Positions 1 to 8,626 are shown, counted from the stretch's first letter. The stretch: 64,000 nt of DNA from Pseudomonas orientalis (GCF_001439815.1 NZ_JYLM01000002.1:1-64000); one strand, 5' to 3'. Numbers and translations are program-made. Notes: generated by a model not told the origin, from the letters alone.

Positions 1-99
1 ACGCAGGCTTGAATCCGTGGGCCGCCGCAATGGGCCATCCATGGCCCAGTGCGGCTAACCCGGCGTCCTGCCGGGTTGCCCACGGATTCAAGCCTGCGT
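1..99. repeat. Three-way-junction inverted repeat
   Basis: Bases 1-22 are a perfect reverse complement of 78-99. The interior folds completely into two more hairpins: 24-36 with 43-55 (one mismatch, closing to a tiny loop) and 57-64 with 70-77 (8 bp, loop GTCCT). Almost no base is left unpaired, so single-stranded DNA or RNA would form a compact Y. No reading frame explains it. It touches the window edge and may continue to the left. The structure is seen directly; any function is unknown. Confidence 0.8.
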
Positions 100-224
100 T
101 CGGCCAGCGTGGTTTAACGGGGCGCCTAAGATCAAAAGCAGATCAAGATCAAGAGCGGCTCGCTGCGCATCGTGGTTAGCGTTGGGCGCTGCAGCGTTGT
201 GTCGACACCCATGGGCATGCCCTC

Positions 225-324
225 TGTAGGAGCGAGCTTGCTCGCGAAAAACGTCAACGATAACGCGTGCTTTCTGAATGAACGCGGTGCCCGTGAGTTT
301 TTCGCGAGCAAGCTCGCTCCTACA
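225..324. repeat. Element B palindromic repeat, copy 1
   Basis: The copy starts TGTAGGAGCGAGCTTGCTCG and ends with its reverse complement, around a semi-conserved core (AACGTCAACGATAACGCG). Further copies lie at 32637-32736, 33878-33976, 44264-44363 and, inverted, 55443-55542. The organisation is that of a REPIN-like doublet of two inverted REP-type palindromes. The rest of bases 100-383 shows no credible gene; the short frame across it is only the repeat being translated. Confidence 0.85.
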
Positions 325-383
325 AAAAAGCATTGACTGACTGGATTATGGCGAGCCCCACATTGGCCTTGCTCTGCTCCAGC

Positions 384-602
384 TCAATCGGCACATGCCA
401 AGGCAGACCGGCGGTTGCCGAGCTTGCGCAAGTGCTCAACCGGTGTGTTTGCCATCGCTTCTTCATGCAGGGCGGTTTCCAGCGCTTCCAAGTGCCGCGA
501 AAGGATCTTTACCGAGCCGCTCGGGTTGGCAGGGTCGAACGGGATCTTGCCGTTGGCGACCAGCACCATCGCCAGCTCCCAGGCCTGCTTTGAGGTGTTC
601 AT
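384..602 (-). CDS. Small conserved-looking hypothetical protein
   Basis: This 72-residue soluble protein has no family I can name. It is rich in charged and helix-forming residues (ALETALHEEAMAN, VEHLRKLGNRR). The start chosen is the ATG at 602-600, which overlaps the stop of the upstream gene as TGATG, so translational coupling is likely; a GTG one codon earlier is the alternative. Together with the 602-904 gene it forms a two-gene minus-strand unit. There is no signal peptide or membrane segment. The coupling supports a real gene, but function is unknown. Confidence 0.6.
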   Translation of the reverse strand: MNTSKQAWELAMVLVANGKIPFDPANPSGSVKILSRHLEALETALHEEAMANTPVEHLRKLGNRRSALACAD

Positions 603-904
603 CACGCCACCTCCCGTTCACGGATGACAACCTTCACACCCTCATTATTGGCCACGCTGGATGCGGGCGTCGGGAAATGCGTGTTGAGCACCCCCAGATG
701 CTCAATCGCCTCACGGAACAGCGCTTCGGCCTTGGCTCGCAGGCGCAGGTACTGATCGAACTTTTCGCTGTCGAAATCGGCGCATTCCAACAGGTCGAAT
801 GCGCTGCGGCTGAGGGCGTTGGCCTCATCGAAAAGCTTCTGGTTTTGCTCCATCGCCAGTTGGCGGCAGGCCATCCGTTTTGCGTAGGTGTCGGTGTGGT
901 GCAT
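602..904 (-). CDS. Small helical hypothetical protein
   Basis: This 100-residue, apparently all-helical soluble protein begins MHHTDTYAKRMACRQLAM and has heptad-like stretches (FDEANALSRSAFDLLECADF; LRLRAKAEALFREAIEHLGV). Its TGA stop overlaps the ATG of the next gene, so the two are probably co-translated. I do not recognise the family. Size and composition resemble the many short Pseudomonas-only proteins found beside REP sequences. It could be a partner of the downstream 72-residue protein; that is inference from the overlap only. Confidence 0.6.
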   Translation of the reverse strand: MHHTDTYAKRMACRQLAMEQNQKLFDEANALSRSAFDLLECADFDSEKFDQYLRLRAKAEALFREAIEHLGVLNTHFPTPASSVANNEGVKVVIREREVA

Positions 905-1115
905 GGCGTAAATCCTTCTTCAACAGGTTCCGATAAGGCTGTGACCGGCCTGAAAAGCGACGGTATCAATTTGATTGCCCCTGAAATATTGATCAATTCA
1001 ACGATTCAGTTCCGTCGCAACTATCGTTTTTTTAGATTCAGCGCCTGCCCGCCGAAAAATTCTGAACCCTATGAGCGTCCGGTAAACCTAATGTTTCATA
1101 ACCGGGAGGTGCACC

Positions 1116-1337
1116 ATGGAAACGACCTATTTCTGGATTGGCCTGATGATCATCCTGCTGTTGCTCGACCTGTGGGTCCTCAACAGCGTGTGGCGTAGCG
1201 AACATTCCTCGGGGAGCAAGGCAGGCTGGACCGCCGTGGTGGTCCTGCTGCCGTTCCTGGGGGCGGTGATATGGGCCGTGTCCGGCCCGCGCGGCGTGAC
1301 CAAGGGGCCGTCTTCGCCGGAGCACAGCAAGGGCTGA
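1116..1337 (+). CDS. PLDc N-terminal domain-type small membrane protein
   Basis: This 73-residue protein has two hydrophobic helices, at about residues 6-24 (WIGLMIILLLLDLWVLNSVW) and 38-56 (GWTAVVVLLPFLGAVIWAVS), followed by a short basic tail. The hairpin and its ending GAVIWAVSGPRG match the PLDc_N motif that precedes phospholipase D domains in cardiolipin synthases and also occurs alone. There is no catalytic HKD motif, so it is not an enzyme. The start is supported by GGGAGG just upstream. The next gene begins 13 bases later, suggesting a small membrane-protein operon with 1351-2319. Confidence 0.7.
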   Translation: METTYFWIGLMIILLLLDLWVLNSVWRSEHSSGSKAGWTAVVVLLPFLGAVIWAVSGPRGVTKGPSSPEHSKG

Positions 1338-1350
1338 AAGAGGGCGGGAC

Positions 1351-1866
1351 ATGAGCGAGTCAGGGCCTGACGACCTGCACAGCCGCGACTATCCGGTACG
1401 CGAGGATATGGCGTTGCAGCGCAAGGTCTGGCGCTTAGAGCGGCTGGGCTGGTATGGGCTCATCGTTCTGATCGGGCTGACGCTGGCGGGGCTGTTTTCC
1501 AAAGGGCCGCTGAGCACCAGCGAAGTGCGCAGCGCCGACGGCCACGTACGCGTCGAATACCAGCGCTTCCTGCGCAATGGCTCTTCCGACGCACTGGTGA
1601 TCCATCTGCAAGGCCCCGCACGCACCCCACTGGAAGTCGCGATCAACGGCGAGCTGTTGCAGGGCTTCAACGTGGAAATGCTCCAGCCCCAGCCTCTGAA
1701 GGCCAGCACGGCGGGCGAGGGCGTGAAGCTGTGGACGCTGAGCGACGATCAAGGGCGGGCGACGCTGTATCTGACCTTGCGCAGTGACGGCGTCGGCAGC
1801 TTCGACACCCAGGTCTCGCTGAGCAACGGCGCTACCGTGGACTTATCACAGTTCATTTATCCCTAG
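1351..1866 (+). CDS. Single-span membrane protein of unknown function
   Basis: The protein has 171 residues. A charged cytoplasmic start of about 35 residues leads to one transmembrane helix (WYGLIVLIGLTLAGLF, about 36-52), then a roughly 115-residue, beta-rich, probably periplasmic domain with no cysteine or catalytic motif. Start ATG follows GGGCGGGAC. It sits between the PLDc_N-like protein and the DUF421 protein with gaps of about 10 bases, so the three are probably one transcript. That arrangement suggests, but does not prove, a shared envelope role. No family recognised. Confidence 0.75.
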   Translation: MSESGPDDLHSRDYPVREDMALQRKVWRLERLGWYGLIVLIGLTLAGLFSKGPLSTSEVRSADGHVRVEYQRFLRNGSSDALVIHLQGPARTPLEVAINGELLQGFNVEMLQPQPLKASTAGEGVKLWTLSDDQGRATLYLTLRSDGVGSFDTQVSLSNGATVDLSQFIYP

Positions 1867-1875
1867 GGGGCAATC

Positions 1876-2319
1876 ATGGACTCCGTCCTGCGCGCAGCGG
1901 CGATTTACCTGGTGTTGCTGGTCCTGTTCAAAATCGCCGGCAGGCGTTCCCTCGCGGAACTTACTACCTTCGACCTGGTGTTGTTGATGGTGATCGGTGA
2001 GGCCACCCAGCAGGCGCTGTTGGGCGATGATTTTTCCCTGACCAATGCCGTGCTGGTGATCGTCACGCTGATCGCCATCGACATTGGTTTTTCATTGGTC
2101 AAGCAGCGTTCGCTGTGGTTCTCGCGCCTGCTCGACGGCGGGCCGACCGTAGTGGTCGAACAGGGCCGGGTACTCCAAGAACGCCTCAAGCGCGCACGCC
2201 TGGATGAGGACGATATCCTCGAGGCGGCGCGCTCGTCCCAGGGCATTCTCGAGATCAGGCAGATCCGCTTCGCGATCCTTGAGCGCAACGGCAAGATCTC
2301 GGTGATCCCTTACGAATGA
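1876..2319 (+). CDS. DUF421 (YetF-type) membrane protein
   Basis: This 147-residue protein has three N-terminal membrane helices (about 5-20, 33-50, 57-75) and a C-terminal cytoplasmic YetF-type domain (DGGPTVVVEQGRVLQERLKR ... ILEIRQIRFAILERNGKISV). The KIAGRRSLAELTTFDLVL segment and the FAILERNGKISV ending are hallmarks of DUF421. Many relatives are longer (about 220 residues), so this is a compact version; the reading frame shows no sign of truncation. Members are linked to spore or envelope stress in other bacteria, but no biochemical function is established. It ends 6 bases before the convergent kinase gene. Confidence 0.85.
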   Translation: MDSVLRAAAIYLVLLVLFKIAGRRSLAELTTFDLVLLMVIGEATQQALLGDDFSLTNAVLVIVTLIAIDIGFSLVKQRSLWFSRLLDGGPTVVVEQGRVLQERLKRARLDEDDILEAARSSQGILEIRQIRFAILERNGKISVIPYE

Positions 2320-2325
2320 CCCCAC

Positions 2326-5300
2326 CTAGCTCTGCGAACGGCACAAGGATTCGATCAGGCTGATCAACGCATCATGGGTGACCGGTTTGCTGACATGGGT
2401 GCTGAAGCCTGAGTCGGCGGTTTTCTTCTGGTCGCTGCTGGCACCGTAGCCTGTCAGGGCAATCGCGGGCACTTGCTTGAGGTGGCCGATCTGCCGCAGT
2501 TTCTGCATCAGTTCATGGCCGTTCATTTTCGGCATGCCGATGTCTGAAATAATCAGGTCGTAGGTTTTATCGCCAGCCACTTTCAGTGCGTTCAACGGGT
2601 CATTGAACGCACTCACCTCGGCGCCTTCCATTTCCAGCAGCATATTCAACACTTCCAGCACATCTTCTGAGTCGTCGACCAGCAACACCTTAACGCCGCT
2701 CAGGCGTTCATCCGATGACTGCGCGGCATCGGCGAAGGGCGGCCGATCCTGCTGTGCGGACAGCGGCAGCGATACCGAGAAGGTGCAGCCAAAGCCCAAC
2801 CCCTCGGAGTACACGCTGACCGTGCCACCGTGGGCCTCCACCAGTTGGCGCACCAGGGACAGGCCGATCCCCAGCCCTTCGCGCTGATGGGTCTGATGTT
2901 GATTTTCCGCCTGCCCGAACAGATCGAAGATCTTCTCCAGGCTGTCCTCGGCGAGCCCGGCGCCACTGTCGATCACGTCCAGCCGCGCGAAGCCCTCGGT
3001 CCGGCTGACCATCAGTTGCACGCGGCCGTGTTCCGGAGTGAATTTGAGCGCGTTATTGACCAGGTTCCACACCACTTGTTCGAGGCGCGTCGGGTCAGCG
3101 TCGACGAACAAGGCCGCAGGCGCCGTTGGTTTTTGCAAGGTGACCTGGCAGTGATGACCATCAGCGAGCACCACAGCGTGGATATCCTCCAGCGTGCGGA
3201 TCAGGTCGATGCGTTGTTTTTTCAGCTTGAGCTTGCCGGTGCGCACCCTGGCTACGTCGAGCAGGTCATCGATGATGCGCGCCTGGCTGGAGACCGCCTC
3301 GCAGATGGTGTTCACCGCCTTGATCGCCGGGCCCGTGGCCTTGGTGGCCGGCAGGCGCCGCAGCAGCTCGGCATTGAGCTGGATCAGGTTCAGCGGGTGC
3401 TTGAGTTCGTGGGACATCACCGCGAAGAATTCGTCCTTGAGGTGGCTGTTGGTCTGGGTTTCCATCAACCGCTGACTCTGCTCATCCTGAGTACGCTTGT
3501 GGCCTGTGAGGTCGCGGGCGATCTTGACATAGCCCTGCAGGCTGTTGCCGGTCAGCAGGGTGACTTCGCCGCTGCAATAGAACCGGCTGCCATCCTTGCG
3601 CACATGCCAGCGCTCGTCTTCGCCGCGCCCGTGTTCGCGAGCGGCACGCAGCTCGTTTTCGGGGATGCCGGCGGTGCGGTCCTCGGGCGAGAAGATCAGA
3701 TCGTAATAGGCGCCGAGCACTTCCTGCTTGGCGTAGCCGAAGATCAATTCAGCCCCGGTGTTCCAATCGGTAATGGTGCCGTGGTCATCCAGAATGATGA
3801 TGGCAAAGTCATGGGTGCTGTCGGCGACCAGGCGCATGCGCTCTTCACCCAGGCGCAGTTCTTCTTCGGCCTGGCGTCGCTTGGTGATGTCGATAAAGGT
3901 CAACACCGTGCCGTCGATATGGTCTTCGCTGGAGCGGTAGGGCAGCAGGCGTGCAATGTACCAGCGGTCATCCTTGCTGCTGATTTCACGTTCGATCATG
4001 CTCAGCGACTCGAATACCGTCGACGCATCGTCGATCATTTCCGGGTAGGTGAGACGATGGGTGATGTCCATCAGCGAGCGCCCGGTGTCCACCGGCAGCA
4101 TGTTGAACAGGTCAGTGGCCCGTGGCGTGAACCAGCGGATGCGCATGTTGCGGTCGACGAACACCGTGGCGATATCGGTGGAGGCAATCAGGTTGGTCAG
4201 GTAGTCATTGACCTTGTCGGTCTCTTCCACCTTGGTCTTGAGTTCGAAATTGACCGTCAGCAGTTCTTCGTTGATCGACTGCAACTCTTCCTTGCTGGTT
4301 TCCAGCTCTTCGGTGGCCGAGCGCAGCTCTTCATTGACCGCCTGCATTTCCTCGTTGGACGCCTTGAGTTCTTCGCTTGAGACTTCGGCCTGCTCGATGG
4401 TGTCCTGCAGGTGTAATTTGGTGCGTTGCAGCTCGCGCTCCAGGTTGCTCATTATCTGGCTTTCGGCGTGGCCGATGGCGGTTTCTTCGGCGTGCTGCGG
4501 GTCGACTTCGGTCTCCTGGAAAATCACCAGTACATAATCGCTTTCGGTGGCTTCGTCCCGGTAGGGCAGCGCAGCGATATCCACCAGGTACTGCGCGTGA
4601 TCGCGCTCGATGCGCACTTTGCGCGACGTCACCGCAAGGCTCGATTGCTGGACCTGGAACAGCGTGGTGCGGATATCCAGGCGCAGATCGGGGTGCACCA
4701 GGGCCAGCAGGTTGCGGGTCATCTCCCCGGCCACATGGCGCAGGAAGCGGCCCGCGCCTTCGCTCATGTGCAGGATGTCGGCCTGCATATCCACAATCAC
4801 GCTCGGCGGCGCGGCCTTTTCCAGCGCGCGCAAGTGAATGTCGGCGAATGAAATCTTGTTCGGTATCTTGACCTGTGCCGCCGCGGTCGAAGCGTTCGGG
4901 CGCAGGTAGCCACCGCGCGGCATGGTGGGTGCGCGGCGCATGGCCGCTGAACCGGCACGCACGCGAAAGATGCGGTTGCGCTTGTCCACCGGCACGAACA
5001 GGTCCAGGCAACCGTCGGCGGACTCCGAGGAACCCAGGAACAGGTAGCCGCCGGGGCGCAACGCAAAGTGGAACATCTGCAGGATGTCGCGCTGCACCTC
5101 GCGGTCCAGGTAGATCAGCAGGTTGCGGCACACGATCAGGTCGATCTGCGAAAAGGGCGGGTCACTCAGCAGGCTGTGCTTGGCGAACAGCACCTTTTCA
5201 CGTATCTCCTTGCGCACCCGATAGTGCTGGTTTTTTTCCTTGGCGAAGTACTGGCGCAGGCGTGGCGGCGGCACGTCGGTAATGATCGCTTCGGGGTAAG

Positions 5301-6471
5301 CGCCGTTACGCCCATGGTTGATCGCCCGCTCGTCGATATCGGTGGCAAATACCTGCATTTTTGCGTCGCTGGCATCCAGCGCCAGTTGCTCGGCGACCAG
5401 CATCGCCAGGCTGTAGGCTTCTTCGCCGGTGGAGCAACCGGCCGACCAGATACGCACCTCTTCGCGTTTGGGCACGCTGTCTTCCAGTGACTTCACCAGG
5501 TTGGGAATCACATCGCGTTCGAGCGCTTCGAAAGCCTCGCGGTCACGGAAAAAATTAGTCACGCCGATCAGCATGTCACCGAGTAGCGCCTTGGTTTCTT
5601 CCGGGTGCCCCTGGAGGTATTCGTAGTAGCTGGCCAAGTCGGATTGAGCCGTGACCTGCAGGCGTCGTTCAATGCGACGCAGAACGGTGGCGCGCTTGTA
5701 GTGCTTGAAATCGTGACCGGTGCTGAGCCGCAGTTGAATCAGAATATCCAGCAGCAACTGCTCGGCTACCGCCGCGTCGCGTTCATTGGCGGGCGGCGTG
5801 GTCTTGATCTCGGGGTCGTTGGCGGTGGGCAGGATGATGGACTGGGCGTTGCGCCACAGCTCCAGCAGTTTCTGCGGCATCTCCACCACGGGCAGCACCA
5901 GGTCGGCCATCTGGGTTTCGATGGCGGCCAGTGGCATGCCGTCGTATTCCGCGTCTTCCGGCGATTGCACCAGGGTGACGCCGCCTTGTTCCTTGATACG
6001 CGAAAGCCCCACCGCACCGTCCGAGCCGGTGCCCGAGAGGATCAGGCAAAACGCATGTTCCTTATGGGTGTCCGCCAGGTCGCGAAAAAACAGGTCGATG
6101 GCGATATGCGAACCGCCTTCGCGCGCCGACGGCGCGACGGCCAGATAGCCATCATTCATCAGCAAGTGCTGCGCGGGCGAAATCACATATACCCGGTTCT
6201 TCTCGATGGGTGTCGTCTCGTTGACCTGCTGCACCGGCATGCGGGTCGACTCCTGAATGATCTTGTCCGCCACGCTCTGATGATCGGGGGACAGGTGCAG
6301 GATCACCACAAAGGCCATGCCGCAGTCCTGGGGCATGTGTTCGAAAAACGCCTTCACCGCCTGCAACCCGCCCGCTGATGCGCCGATACCCACGACTGGA
6401 AAGTTCAAGGTGCTGGGGATCAGATCCTTGCGTTGCGGAACGTTGGGCGACCGCGGGGGGGCAGACTTCAT
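2326..6471 (-). CDS. CheB-CheR-PAS hybrid histidine kinase with receiver domain
   Basis: This cytoplasmic fusion of 1381 residues has these domains in order: CheB methylesterase (about 25-215; GASAGG serine, LHLSPDH histidine, GTGSDGAVG aspartate); CheR methyltransferase (about 230-500; SAM motif GCSTGEEAYSLAM); a long coiled coil of repeated EEL units (about 690-760); two or three PAS domains (to about 1000); HisKA with MSHELKHPLNL; HATPase_c; and a C-terminal receiver with VDDSEDV and phosphoacceptor SDIGMPKMNG. It probably senses a signal through PAS and phosphorylates its own receiver. No DNA-binding partner or chemotaxis operon is adjacent, so its output is unknown. ATG 6471 is chosen over a TTG three codons upstream. 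Confidence 0.92.
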   Translation of the reverse strand: MKSAPPRSPNVPQRKDLIPSTLNFPVVGIGASAGGLQAVKAFFEHMPQDCGMAFVVILHLSPDHQSVADKIIQESTRMPVQQVNETTPIEKNRVYVISPAQHLLMNDGYLAVAPSAREGGSHIAIDLFFRDLADTHKEHAFCLILSGTGSDGAVGLSRIKEQGGVTLVQSPEDAEYDGMPLAAIETQMADLVLPVVEMPQKLLELWRNAQSIILPTANDPEIKTTPPANERDAAVAEQLLLDILIQLRLSTGHDFKHYKRATVLRRIERRLQVTAQSDLASYYEYLQGHPEETKALLGDMLIGVTNFFRDREAFEALERDVIPNLVKSLEDSVPKREEVRIWSAGCSTGEEAYSLAMLVAEQLALDASDAKMQVFATDIDERAINHGRNGAYPEAIITDVPPPRLRQYFAKEKNQHYRVRKEIREKVLFAKHSLLSDPPFSQIDLIVCRNLLIYLDREVQRDILQMFHFALRPGGYLFLGSSESADGCLDLFVPVDKRNRIFRVRAGSAAMRRAPTMPRGGYLRPNASTAAAQVKIPNKISFADIHLRALEKAAPPSVIVDMQADILHMSEGAGRFLRHVAGEMTRNLLALVHPDLRLDIRTTLFQVQQSSLAVTSRKVRIERDHAQYLVDIAALPYRDEATESDYVLVIFQETEVDPQHAEETAIGHAESQIMSNLERELQRTKLHLQDTIEQAEVSSEELKASNEEMQAVNEELRSATEELETSKEELQSINEELLTVNFELKTKVEETDKVNDYLTNLIASTDIATVFVDRNMRIRWFTPRATDLFNMLPVDTGRSLMDITHRLTYPEMIDDASTVFESLSMIEREISSKDDRWYIARLLPYRSSEDHIDGTVLTFIDITKRRQAEEELRLGEERMRLVADSTHDFAIIILDDHGTITDWNTGAELIFGYAKQEVLGAYYDLIFSPEDRTAGIPENELRAAREHGRGEDERWHVRKDGSRFYCSGEVTLLTGNSLQGYVKIARDLTGHKRTQDEQSQRLMETQTNSHLKDEFFAVMSHELKHPLNLIQLNAELLRRLPATKATGPAIKAVNTICEAVSSQARIIDDLLDVARVRTGKLKLKKQRIDLIRTLEDIHAVVLADGHHCQVTLQKPTAPAALFVDADPTRLEQVVWNLVNNALKFTPEHGRVQLMVSRTEGFARLDVIDSGAGLAEDSLEKIFDLFGQAENQHQTHQREGLGIGLSLVRQLVEAHGGTVSVYSEGLGFGCTFSVSLPLSAQQDRPPFADAAQSSDERLSGVKVLLVDDSEDVLEVLNMLLEMEGAEVSAFNDPLNALKVAGDKTYDLIISDIGMPKMNGHELMQKLRQIGHLKQVPAIALTGYGASSDQKKTADSGFSTHVSKPVTHDALISLIESLCRSQS

Positions 6472-6778
6472 AAATACCAACCTTGGTTAACTGCGCACGA
6501 GAACAACGTGATCAAGGGCACGAATTCAAAACGGGATGAGAGATAAACGAATAGCGGAATATAGCCGAAAAACGCTCTGCAACAGAACGCTACCCCTTCA
6601 TTCGATACCCTCAACGGGCGTTCACCCTTCGGTTGAGGGATAGATCGTCGCAAAGGTTTACTCAATCTGACGAGTGGCGCAATGCGCTGGAACGGTCATC
6701 CGATTTTCTGAAAATTGCTCTGAACTATCGTGCCCGGCCAACCCTCGCAAGACTATCCACACACAGGAGGGAAACCCG

Positions 6779-7636
6779 ATGACCCACTACCCGAAACCAC
6801 CCTTCAAGCCACAGCAGCAGCCTGTCCCCGGTGACCAGCGCAAGATGGAGCCGATGCCCGATTGCGGTGAGCAAAGCTACAAAGGCTCGGGCCGGATGGC
6901 CAATAAGATTGCCTTGATCACCGGCGCCGACAGCGGTATCGGGCGCGCGGTGGCCATTGCCTTTGCCCGCGAAGGTGCCGACGTTGCGGTGTCGTACCTG
7001 GATGAGCATGAGGATGCAAAAGAGACCGCGCGCTGGGTCGAAGCGGCGGGGCGTCAGTGCCTGCTGTTGCCCGGCGACCTTGGCGAGGCGGCGCAGTGCA
7101 GCGCCATCGTCAATGACACGGTCAAGCAGTTCGGGCGTATCGATGTGCTGGTCAACAACGCGGCGTTCCAAATGACCTACAAATCCCTGGAAGACATTCC
7201 CGACGAAGACTGGGTAAAAACCTTCAACGTCAACATCACCGCGATGTTCCGGATCTGCAAGGCGGCGTTGCCGCACATGGCCGAGGGCAGTTCGATCATC
7301 AACACCACCTCGGTCAATTCCGATATGCCCAATCCGTCACTGCTGCCTTATGCGGCCACCAAGGGCGCGATTGCCAACTTCACCGCAGGTCTGGCGCAGA
7401 TGTTGGGCGAACGCGGGATTCGCGTGAACAGCGTGGCACCCGGGCCGATCTGGACACCGTTGATTGTGTCGACGATGACGGAAGACATGGTCAAGGAATT
7501 TGGTGGCAACACGCCATTGGGACGGCCAGGCCAGCCGGTGGAAGTGGCGCCGATCTATGTGCTGCTGGCTTCGGATGAGGGCAGCTATATCTCCGGCGAG
7601 CGCTACGGCGTGACGGGGGGCAAGCCGATTCTCTGA
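6779..7636 (+). CDS. Short-chain dehydrogenase, YghA type
   Basis: This 285-residue NAD(P)H-dependent oxidoreductase has a polar N-terminal extension (YPKPPFKPQQQPVPGDQRKM) typical of the YghA/stress-SDR subgroup, then a Rossmann fold. The TGADSGIGRA nucleotide motif lies near residue 47, followed by the NNAA motif, the catalytic serine in NTTSVNS, and YAATKGA with the Tyr and Lys pair. Start ATG 6779 follows a clear AGGAGGG site; the frame is open further upstream but without a ribosome site. The family reduces aldehydes or ketones and is often general-stress induced; the actual substrate is not evident. It is divergent from the hybrid kinase gene. Confidence 0.88.
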   Translation: MTHYPKPPFKPQQQPVPGDQRKMEPMPDCGEQSYKGSGRMANKIALITGADSGIGRAVAIAFAREGADVAVSYLDEHEDAKETARWVEAAGRQCLLLPGDLGEAAQCSAIVNDTVKQFGRIDVLVNNAAFQMTYKSLEDIPDEDWVKTFNVNITAMFRICKAALPHMAEGSSIINTTSVNSDMPNPSLLPYAATKGAIANFTAGLAQMLGERGIRVNSVAPGPIWTPLIVSTMTEDMVKEFGGNTPLGRPGQPVEVAPIYVLLASDEGSYISGERYGVTGGKPIL

Positions 7637-7642
7637 ACCTGC

Positions 7643-7666
7643 GCCCCCGCTGACTCAGGCGGGGGC
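7643..7666 (+). terminator. GC hairpin after the SDR gene
   Basis: GCCCCCGC (7643-7650) pairs with GCGGGGGC (7659-7666) six bases after the SDR stop codon. No T-run follows, so it may slow or protect the 3' end rather than terminate efficiently. Confidence 0.4.
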
Positions 7667-7700
7667 TGCCGACGATGCCGAGTACTGTGCAAATCCAAAA

Positions 7701-7788
7701 TGTGGGAGGGGGCTTGCTCCCGATAGCGGTGTGTCAGTCAACGCTTTATGACTGACAGATCGCCATCGGGGGCAAGCCCCCTCCCACA
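7701..7788. repeat. Element A REPIN, copy 1
   Basis: Two inverted REP palindromes, TGTGGGAGGGGGCTTGC... and its complement ending CCCTCCCACA, flank a short variable centre containing GTGTCAGTCA. It lies in the first tandem duplication unit. Confidence 0.9.
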
Positions 7789-7818
7789 TTGGGTATTGAG
7801 TGCTTTCGGATTATTGGT

Positions 7819-7872
7819 TTACTTCTTCCTCGCGCGGTGAATGCGCATCCACGCTCGATAAGCGGCGGTACG
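7819..7872 (-). pseudogene. 3' fragment of the 8043-8282 gene
   Basis: These 54 bases repeat the last codons and stop of the gene at 8043-8282 (encoding ...YREWMRIHRARKK with changes). They are a by-product of the tandem duplication and have no start or ribosome site. Confidence 0.75.
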
Positions 7873-7924
7873 TTTGACTCAGGCGGAGGCTGCTGACGAT
7901 GTCGGGAACTGTGCAAATCCAAAA

Positions 7925-8012
7925 TGTGGGAGGGGGCTTGCCCCCGATAGCGGTGTATCAGTCAACGCTCTATAACTGACAGATCGCCATAGGGGGCAAG
8001 CCCCCTCCCATA
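7925..8012. repeat. Element A REPIN, copy 2
   Basis: This is the second unit of the tandem duplication: inverted REP arms around GTGTATCAGTCAACG, 224 bases from copy 1 and nearly identical to it. The right-hand end is CCCATA rather than CCCACA. Confidence 0.9.
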
Positions 8013-8042
8013 TTGGGTATTCAGTGCTTTCGGCTTATTGGT

Positions 8043-8282
8043 TTACTTTTTCCTCGCGCGGTGAATGCGCATCCACTCTCGATAAGCGGCGGTACGCTGT
8101 GCGTCTGCCACCTTCTTGGCCTCGGTGAAGCGTGCCCAGGTGGCCGCATCGCCGCTGTAGGATTCGATGATTTTATACGCCAGGGCATCGAGTCGATCCG
8201 CTTCGAAAAACATCTGCGTGTTTTGCGCCACCTCGTCGTCCACTGCCTGCCGCTTGGTAAAGCCCAGCACCTGACTGTTCAT
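8043..8282 (-). CDS. Small hypothetical protein
   Basis: This 79-residue helical protein starts MNSQVLGFTKRQAVDDEVAQ and ends in a basic tail (MRIHRARKK). Its ATG overlaps the TAA of the upstream DUF6555-like gene (TAATG), so the start at 8282 is preferred over in-frame extensions, and the pair is likely co-translated. No recognised domain, signal or membrane segment. Its 3' end was copied into the upstream tandem duplication, so the intact gene is this one. Confidence 0.65.
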   Translation of the reverse strand: MNSQVLGFTKRQAVDDEVAQNTQMFFEADRLDALAYKIIESYSGDAATWARFTEAKKVADAQRTAAYREWMRIHRARKK

Positions 8283-8536
8283 TATGTAATGCCCTCCGCC
8301 CACTGAATGGCTGCCGCACTGCACCAGCGCACGTCCGTAATGCCGTATTTTTCCGCCATCGGCTTGGAGACACGCTTGAGGTTGTTTTGCCCGAACCTGG
8401 GGATGACCGCCACGCCGGCATCGCAACTGGCCCAGTGCCATGCTTCAGCATTATTCATGCGCGCCGCGCGCACGATAAAGGACCTGGGCTTGCCGTGAAG
8501 CTGATAGTTGATCGTGAATAATTCGCTCTTGTTCAT
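8282..8536 (-). CDS. DUF6555-like small protein
   Basis: This 84-residue soluble protein contains a Trp-rich centre (NNAEAWHWASCDAGVAVIPRFG) and the ending ITDVRWCSAAAIQWAEG. The layout resembles the Pseudomonas DUF6555 family; this is from memory of the pattern, not a search. ATG 8536 is preceded by GGAG. Its stop overlaps the start of the 79-residue protein. Function is unknown; such proteins are common small orphan genes of Pseudomonas accessory regions. Confidence 0.6.
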   Translation of the reverse strand: MNKSELFTINYQLHGKPRSFIVRAARMNNAEAWHWASCDAGVAVIPRFGQNNLKRVSKPMAEKYGITDVRWCSAAAIQWAEGIT

Positions 8537-8626
8537 GAGGACTCCCTATGCTCATGAAGTACAGATATTTGACGTCAAAAAAAATTCAAAGAACTTGTCG
8601 GACAATGCGATGACGTGCGCGCAGGC

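Larger units (their letters stand above)
7651..8096. repeat. 224-bp imperfect tandem duplication
   Basis: Bases 7651-7872 and 7875-8096 align end to end at an offset of 224 with a few substitutions. Each unit holds TGACTCAGGC, an element A repeat (7701-7788 and 7925-8012), and the last 54 bases of the small gene at 8043-8282. The unit therefore copied a gene end and its downstream REP doublet. No coding gene lies in 7637-8042. Confidence 0.9.

Noticed and set aside
88..333. 81-codon open frame (MLFCRSELAREKLTG...)
   Set aside because: Most of it is the translated element B repeat; the same SELAREK peptide appears at other B copies.
2830..4380. 516-codon open frame antisense to the hybrid kinase
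   Set aside because: Composition is that of a shadow frame in GC-rich DNA, and the kinase domains on the other strand are unbroken.
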